A stretch of 53,315 nucleotides of DNA, from assembly GCA_964508865.1 (NCBI GenBank), contig CAZDVP010000002.1:1-53315 (forward strand), written 5' to 3'. Positions 50,793-53,315 of the stretch are shown in pieces. The position numbers and the translations under genes are program-made. The notes beneath the pieces were generated by a model, which saw nothing but the letters and a program-made list of their open reading frames with translations, made no database searches and was not told the DNA's origin. Positions within the stretch are counted from its first letter, which is position 1. Every line of letters starts with the position of its first letter. The DNA comes from UBA3263 sp964508865 (lineage in GTDB: Bacteria > Bacteroidota > Bacteroidia > Bacteroidales > Muribaculaceae).

Positions 50793-52642
50793 AATTTAAC
50801 TTCGACGTTATAGTTGTAGGCGCCGGCCACGCCGGTTGCGAAGCAGCCCGCACCGCGGCACTCTGCGGCTGCGAAACGCTTCTGATTACCATGGACCTCA
50901 ACAAAGTGGCCCAAATGAGCTGCAATCCTGCCGTTGGCGGCATTGCCAAAGGCCAGATTGTTCGCGAAATCGACGCTTTGGGTGGCGCCATGGGGCTGAT
51001 AACCGACGCCGCATCGCTGCAGTTCCGCATGCTCAACCGCTCCAAAGGCCCGGCAATGTGGAGCCCGCGAGCCCAGGCCGACCGCATGGCCTTCAGCGCC
51101 GCATGGCGCCGCGAGCTGGAATCTACGCCAAATCTTTATCTATGGCAGGATTCGGCAACAGAACTGATTATTGAAAAAGGCCGGGCAGCGGGTGTGAAAA
51201 CCGCCTGGGGCGTAAGTTTCCACGCAAAAGCGGTTATTCTGACCAACGGAACCTTTCTGAACGGCCTGATGCACGTTGGACGCGCCCAAATTCGGGGCGG
51301 CCGCGTTTCGGAGCCCTACTCCACCGGTCTGACTGAACAGCTCCGCACTCTCGGATTTCAGGCCGACCGCATGAAAACCGGCACTCCGGTGCGCCTCGAC
51401 GCGCGCACAATCGACTTTTCGCTGTGCGAGCGCCAGGACGGCGACGACACTGCCGACAAATTCTCGTTCCTCCCCGAAAGCCGCCGCGTTTTGCGTCAGC
51501 TTCCTTGCTGGGCAACAAAAACCAACCCGGAAACGCACGCCATTTTGCGCGAAGGATTGCCCGATTCGCCGCTATACAACGGCCAGATTCAAAGCATCGG
51601 CCCGCGCTACTGCCCCAGTATCGAAACTAAAATAGTAACCTTTGCCGACAAAGACGAGCATCACCTCTTCCTCGAGCCCGAAGGCGAAACATCGACGGAG
51701 TATTATCTGAACGGCTTTTCGTCGTCGCTGCCGTTCGATGTTCAGATGCGCGCGCTCCAAACCATTCCGGCGCTGCGCAACGCCCAGATTCTGCGTCCCG
51801 GCTACGCTATTGAATATGACTTTTTTCCGCCCACGCAGCTTTTCCACACTCTGGAAACGCGCCTGATCGGCGGACTATTCTTTGCCGGACAAATCAACGG
51901 CACCACCGGCTACGAAGAAGCCGCCGGCCAGGGACTGATTGCCGGCATCAACGCCGCGGCATCGGTGCGCCGGACCGAACCGCTCACCCTGGGTCGCGAC
52001 CAGGCCTATATCGGGGTGCTAATCGACGACCTTGTGACCAAAGGAGTCGACGAACCCTACCGCATGTTCACCTCGCGCGCCGAATATCGGATTCTGCTCC
52101 GCCAAGACGATGCCGACAGCCGCCTTACCCCCATAGGCCACGCCGCCGGCCTGGCTTCGGACCGTCGCCTGGAACTGCTCCGCACCAAAGAGCAGCAAAT
52201 CGAAGCACTGACCGACCTGCTGCGCCGCACCTCGCTGCGACCCGAGGCGGTCAACCCTCTGCTTGCCGCCATAGGCTCGGCCGACGCCCGCCAGTCGACC
52301 AAAGCCGCCGACATTCTGCTCCGTCCCGGCATGACAATCGACATGCTCGCCGCCCTGATTCCCGACATCACCAACTTCCCCGACGAAGTTCGCCAGGCCG
52401 TTGAAATCCGCCTGAAATATGCCGGCTACATTGACCGCGAACGCCAGCTGGCAGAGCGTATGACCCGCATCGACCACATCACCCTGGGCGACAAGCTCGA
52501 CTATTCGCAGATAACCGCCCTCTCCACCGAGGCGCGCCAGAAACTCGCCGCAATCCGCCCCCAAACCGTTGGCCACGCCAGCAGGATTCCCGGCGTCTCG
52601 CCCGCCGACATAAACGTGCTCCTGCTGATGCTCGGCAAATAA
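50789..52642 (+). CDS. mnmG: tRNA uridine-5-carboxymethylaminomethyl(34) synthesis enzyme MnmG (GidA)
   Basis: The 617-residue FAD protein works with MnmE to modify the wobble uridine of certain tRNAs. It has the dinucleotide-binding motif VVGAGHAGCEAA near residues 8-19, CNPAVGGIAKGQIVREIDALGG, KTGTPVRLDARTIDFS, and GQINGTTGYEEAAGQGLIAG. The C-terminal helical domain ends in RIPGVSPADINVLLLMLGK. All hallmarks are intact. It is coupled to ybeY. A parS site begins two bases after its stop codon; in several bacteria mnmG lies beside oriC and parAB. Confidence 0.97.
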   Translation: MKFNFDVIVVGAGHAGCEAARTAALCGCETLLITMDLNKVAQMSCNPAVGGIAKGQIVREIDALGGAMGLITDAASLQFRMLNRSKGPAMWSPRAQADRMAFSAAWRRELESTPNLYLWQDSATELIIEKGRAAGVKTAWGVSFHAKAVILTNGTFLNGLMHVGRAQIRGGRVSEPYSTGLTEQLRTLGFQADRMKTGTPVRLDARTIDFSLCERQDGDDTADKFSFLPESRRVLRQLPCWATKTNPETHAILREGLPDSPLYNGQIQSIGPRYCPSIETKIVTFADKDEHHLFLEPEGETSTEYYLNGFSSSLPFDVQMRALQTIPALRNAQILRPGYAIEYDFFPPTQLFHTLETRLIGGLFFAGQINGTTGYEEAAGQGLIAGINAAASVRRTEPLTLGRDQAYIGVLIDDLVTKGVDEPYRMFTSRAEYRILLRQDDADSRLTPIGHAAGLASDRRLELLRTKEQQIEALTDLLRRTSLRPEAVNPLLAAIGSADARQSTKAADILLRPGMTIDMLAALIPDITNFPDEVRQAVEIRLKYAGYIDRERQLAERMTRIDHITLGDKLDYSQITALSTEARQKLAAIRPQTVGHASRIPGVSPADINVLLLMLGK

Positions 52643-52643
52643 A

Positions 52644-52659
52644 TGTTTCACGTGAAACA
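52644..52659. other. parS: parS chromosome-partitioning site (ParB binding)
   Basis: The 16 bases TGTTTCACGTGAAACA form a perfect palindrome identical to the canonical ParB-binding parS consensus (TGTTNCACGTGAAACA). It lies in the 65-base gap between mnmG and apt. ParB loads here, spreads, and with ParA and SMC segregates origin regions. It is the only perfect copy in the window. parA and parB are not in the window. Confidence 0.93.
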
Positions 52660-52707
52660 TAGACAATCTCCGCAAATTCAATTATTTAACATTTTACACA
52701 ATCAAGT

Positions 52708-53226
52708 ATGGAATACATCAAGAAACACATTCGCGACGTTCAGGACTTCCCCACCAAGGGCGTTCTCTTCAAGGACCTCACAACCGCCTTCAAGGACCCC
52801 CGCGCGCTCCACATTATCGGCTGGGACCTGGGCCAGCTCTATCGCGACAAGGGAGTGACCAAGGTAGTTGGCATTGAAAGCCGCGGCTTCATCGGCGGCT
52901 CGATTCTCGCCTTTGAACTCGGTGCCGGATTCGTGCCCTGCCGCAAACCCGGCAAGCTCCCCGCCGACACCATCAAAGCCTCCTACGAAAAAGAATATGG
53001 CACCGACACCATCGAGGTTCATGCCGACGCCATCACCCCCGACGACATCGTTGTTATCCACGACGACGTGCTCGCAACCGGCGGAACCATGGCCGCGGCC
53101 TATGAGCTCATCAAGTCTATGAACCCGAAAAAAATCTACATCAACTTCATCATCGAGCTGACTGCGCTGAAGGGCCGCGACCGCCTGCCCGCCGACGCCG
53201 AAGTCACCTCGCTGATCACCTATTGA
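52708..53226 (+). CDS. apt: adenine phosphoribosyltransferase
   Basis: The 172-residue purine salvage enzyme converts adenine and PRPP to AMP. It has VQDFPTKGVLFKDLTTAFKD... style N-terminal sequence, the conserved GIESRGFIGGSILAFELGAG segment and the PRPP-binding motif VVIHDDVLATGGTMAAA near residues 112-128. Length is typical. No promoter box is seen in the gap after mnmG, which carries parS. It ends eight bases before the likely uvrC start. Confidence 0.96.
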   Translation: MEYIKKHIRDVQDFPTKGVLFKDLTTAFKDPRALHIIGWDLGQLYRDKGVTKVVGIESRGFIGGSILAFELGAGFVPCRKPGKLPADTIKASYEKEYGTDTIEVHADAITPDDIVVIHDDVLATGGTMAAAYELIKSMNPKKIYINFIIELTALKGRDRLPADAEVTSLITY

Positions 53227-53233
53227 TTCTCCG

Positions 53234-53315
53234 TTGTCGCTTCACCAGAAATCGCCCGAACTGCGCGAAAAAATCGCGCTCATGCCCTCTACCCCCGGCG
53301 TCTATACCTACTATG
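53234..53315 (+). CDS. uvrC: excinuclease ABC subunit C, N-terminal start (cut by window edge)
   Basis: The last 82 bases encode LREKIALMPSTPGVYTYY in one open frame, matching the start of the UvrC GIY-YIG nuclease domain (family: LREKL-x-x-L-P-x-x-P-G-V-Y). An in-frame stop at 53213-53215 limits the start to downstream codons. No ATG precedes the conserved part, so the TTG at 53234 is the likely start; an ATT at 53222 is a weaker option. UvrC makes the dual incisions of nucleotide excision repair. Confidence 0.75.
   Translation, partial: MSLHQKSPELREKIALMPSTPGVYTYY

Noticed and set aside
52643..52707. Replication origin next to parS
   Set aside because: No cluster of DnaA boxes or AT-rich unwinding region is visible in this 65-base gap, and dnaA is not in the window.

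Overview
This 53.3 kb window is chromosomal DNA from a GC-rich member of the Bacteroidales (Bacteroidota). The evidence is a type IX secretion sortase (PorU), the Bacteroidota -7 promoter element TAnnTTTG upstream of many genes, almost no Shine-Dalgarno sequences, Bacteroidota-type LptF, RecQ, RibBA and GH3-family genes, and secreted glycosidases typical of gut Bacteroidales. A Muribaculaceae- or Rikenellaceae-like host is plausible, but the genus cannot be fixed from this sequence. Coding density is very high. No gap exceeds 300 bases, many neighbouring genes overlap by 4 bases (ATGA), and I see no tRNA, rRNA, CRISPR array, insertion sequence or prophage.

Layout. 1-972: the end of dapA, then rsmA. 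868-3935 (minus): a SurA-like chaperone/isomerase and an OstA/LptA-like protein whose tail is read antisense into rsmA. 4023-8497: two secreted glycoside hydrolases, a DUF4091/GH123-like protein and an NPCBM-GH27 alpha-galactosidase-like protein. 8507-8618: a 9-bp-periodic inverted repeat, next to a four-helix-bundle gene on the minus strand. 9246-13262: hisS, an AlkD-like HEAT protein, waaA and an LpxL-like acyltransferase. 13321-22297: a KdsB-like cytidylyltransferase, a heptosyltransferase-like GT9, mutS, porU, a LOG-family gene and a DUF4271 membrane protein. 22317-23677: hemD, rnpA and yidD, from a promoter inside the preceding gene. 23753-26569 (minus): an OmpA-family porin and a GH3 acyl-amide synthetase-like gene. 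26714-33108: a GH33 sialidase, an unrecognised 630-residue protein and lptF. 33118-33789 (minus): a flavodoxin-like protein. 33939-43348: ribBA, a LolD-like ATPase, a DUF6057 protein, a haem-motif PD40 lipoprotein, a receiver/PEP-binding protein, ybaK-like and aroC. 43501-50145: recJ, recQ, rarA, a thioredoxin-fold protein and tpx. 50364-53315: ybeY, mnmG, a perfect parS site, apt and the start of uvrC.

How the genes work together. Envelope biogenesis dominates: Kdo transfer, lipid A acylation, a heptosyltransferase, LPS transport parts (LptF, an OstA-like protein), SurA, OmpA and the T9SS sortase. The sialidase, alpha-galactosidase-like and DUF4091 enzymes fit the harvest of host or dietary glycans, and two of them have C-terminal tails resembling type IX sorting domains. 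Genome maintenance is the second theme (mutS, recJ, recQ, rarA, uvrC, parS). A parS site beside mnmG suggests, but does not prove, that the window lies near the replication origin.

Most notable observations: the perfect 16-bp parS; four genes whose -7 box lies only 4-5 bases before the start codon, predicting leaderless mRNAs; the convergent coding overlap at 868-972; the 9-bp repeat array beside a four-helix-bundle gene; and the haem-lipoprotein/DUF6057/orphan ABC ATPase/PEP-binding receiver operon.
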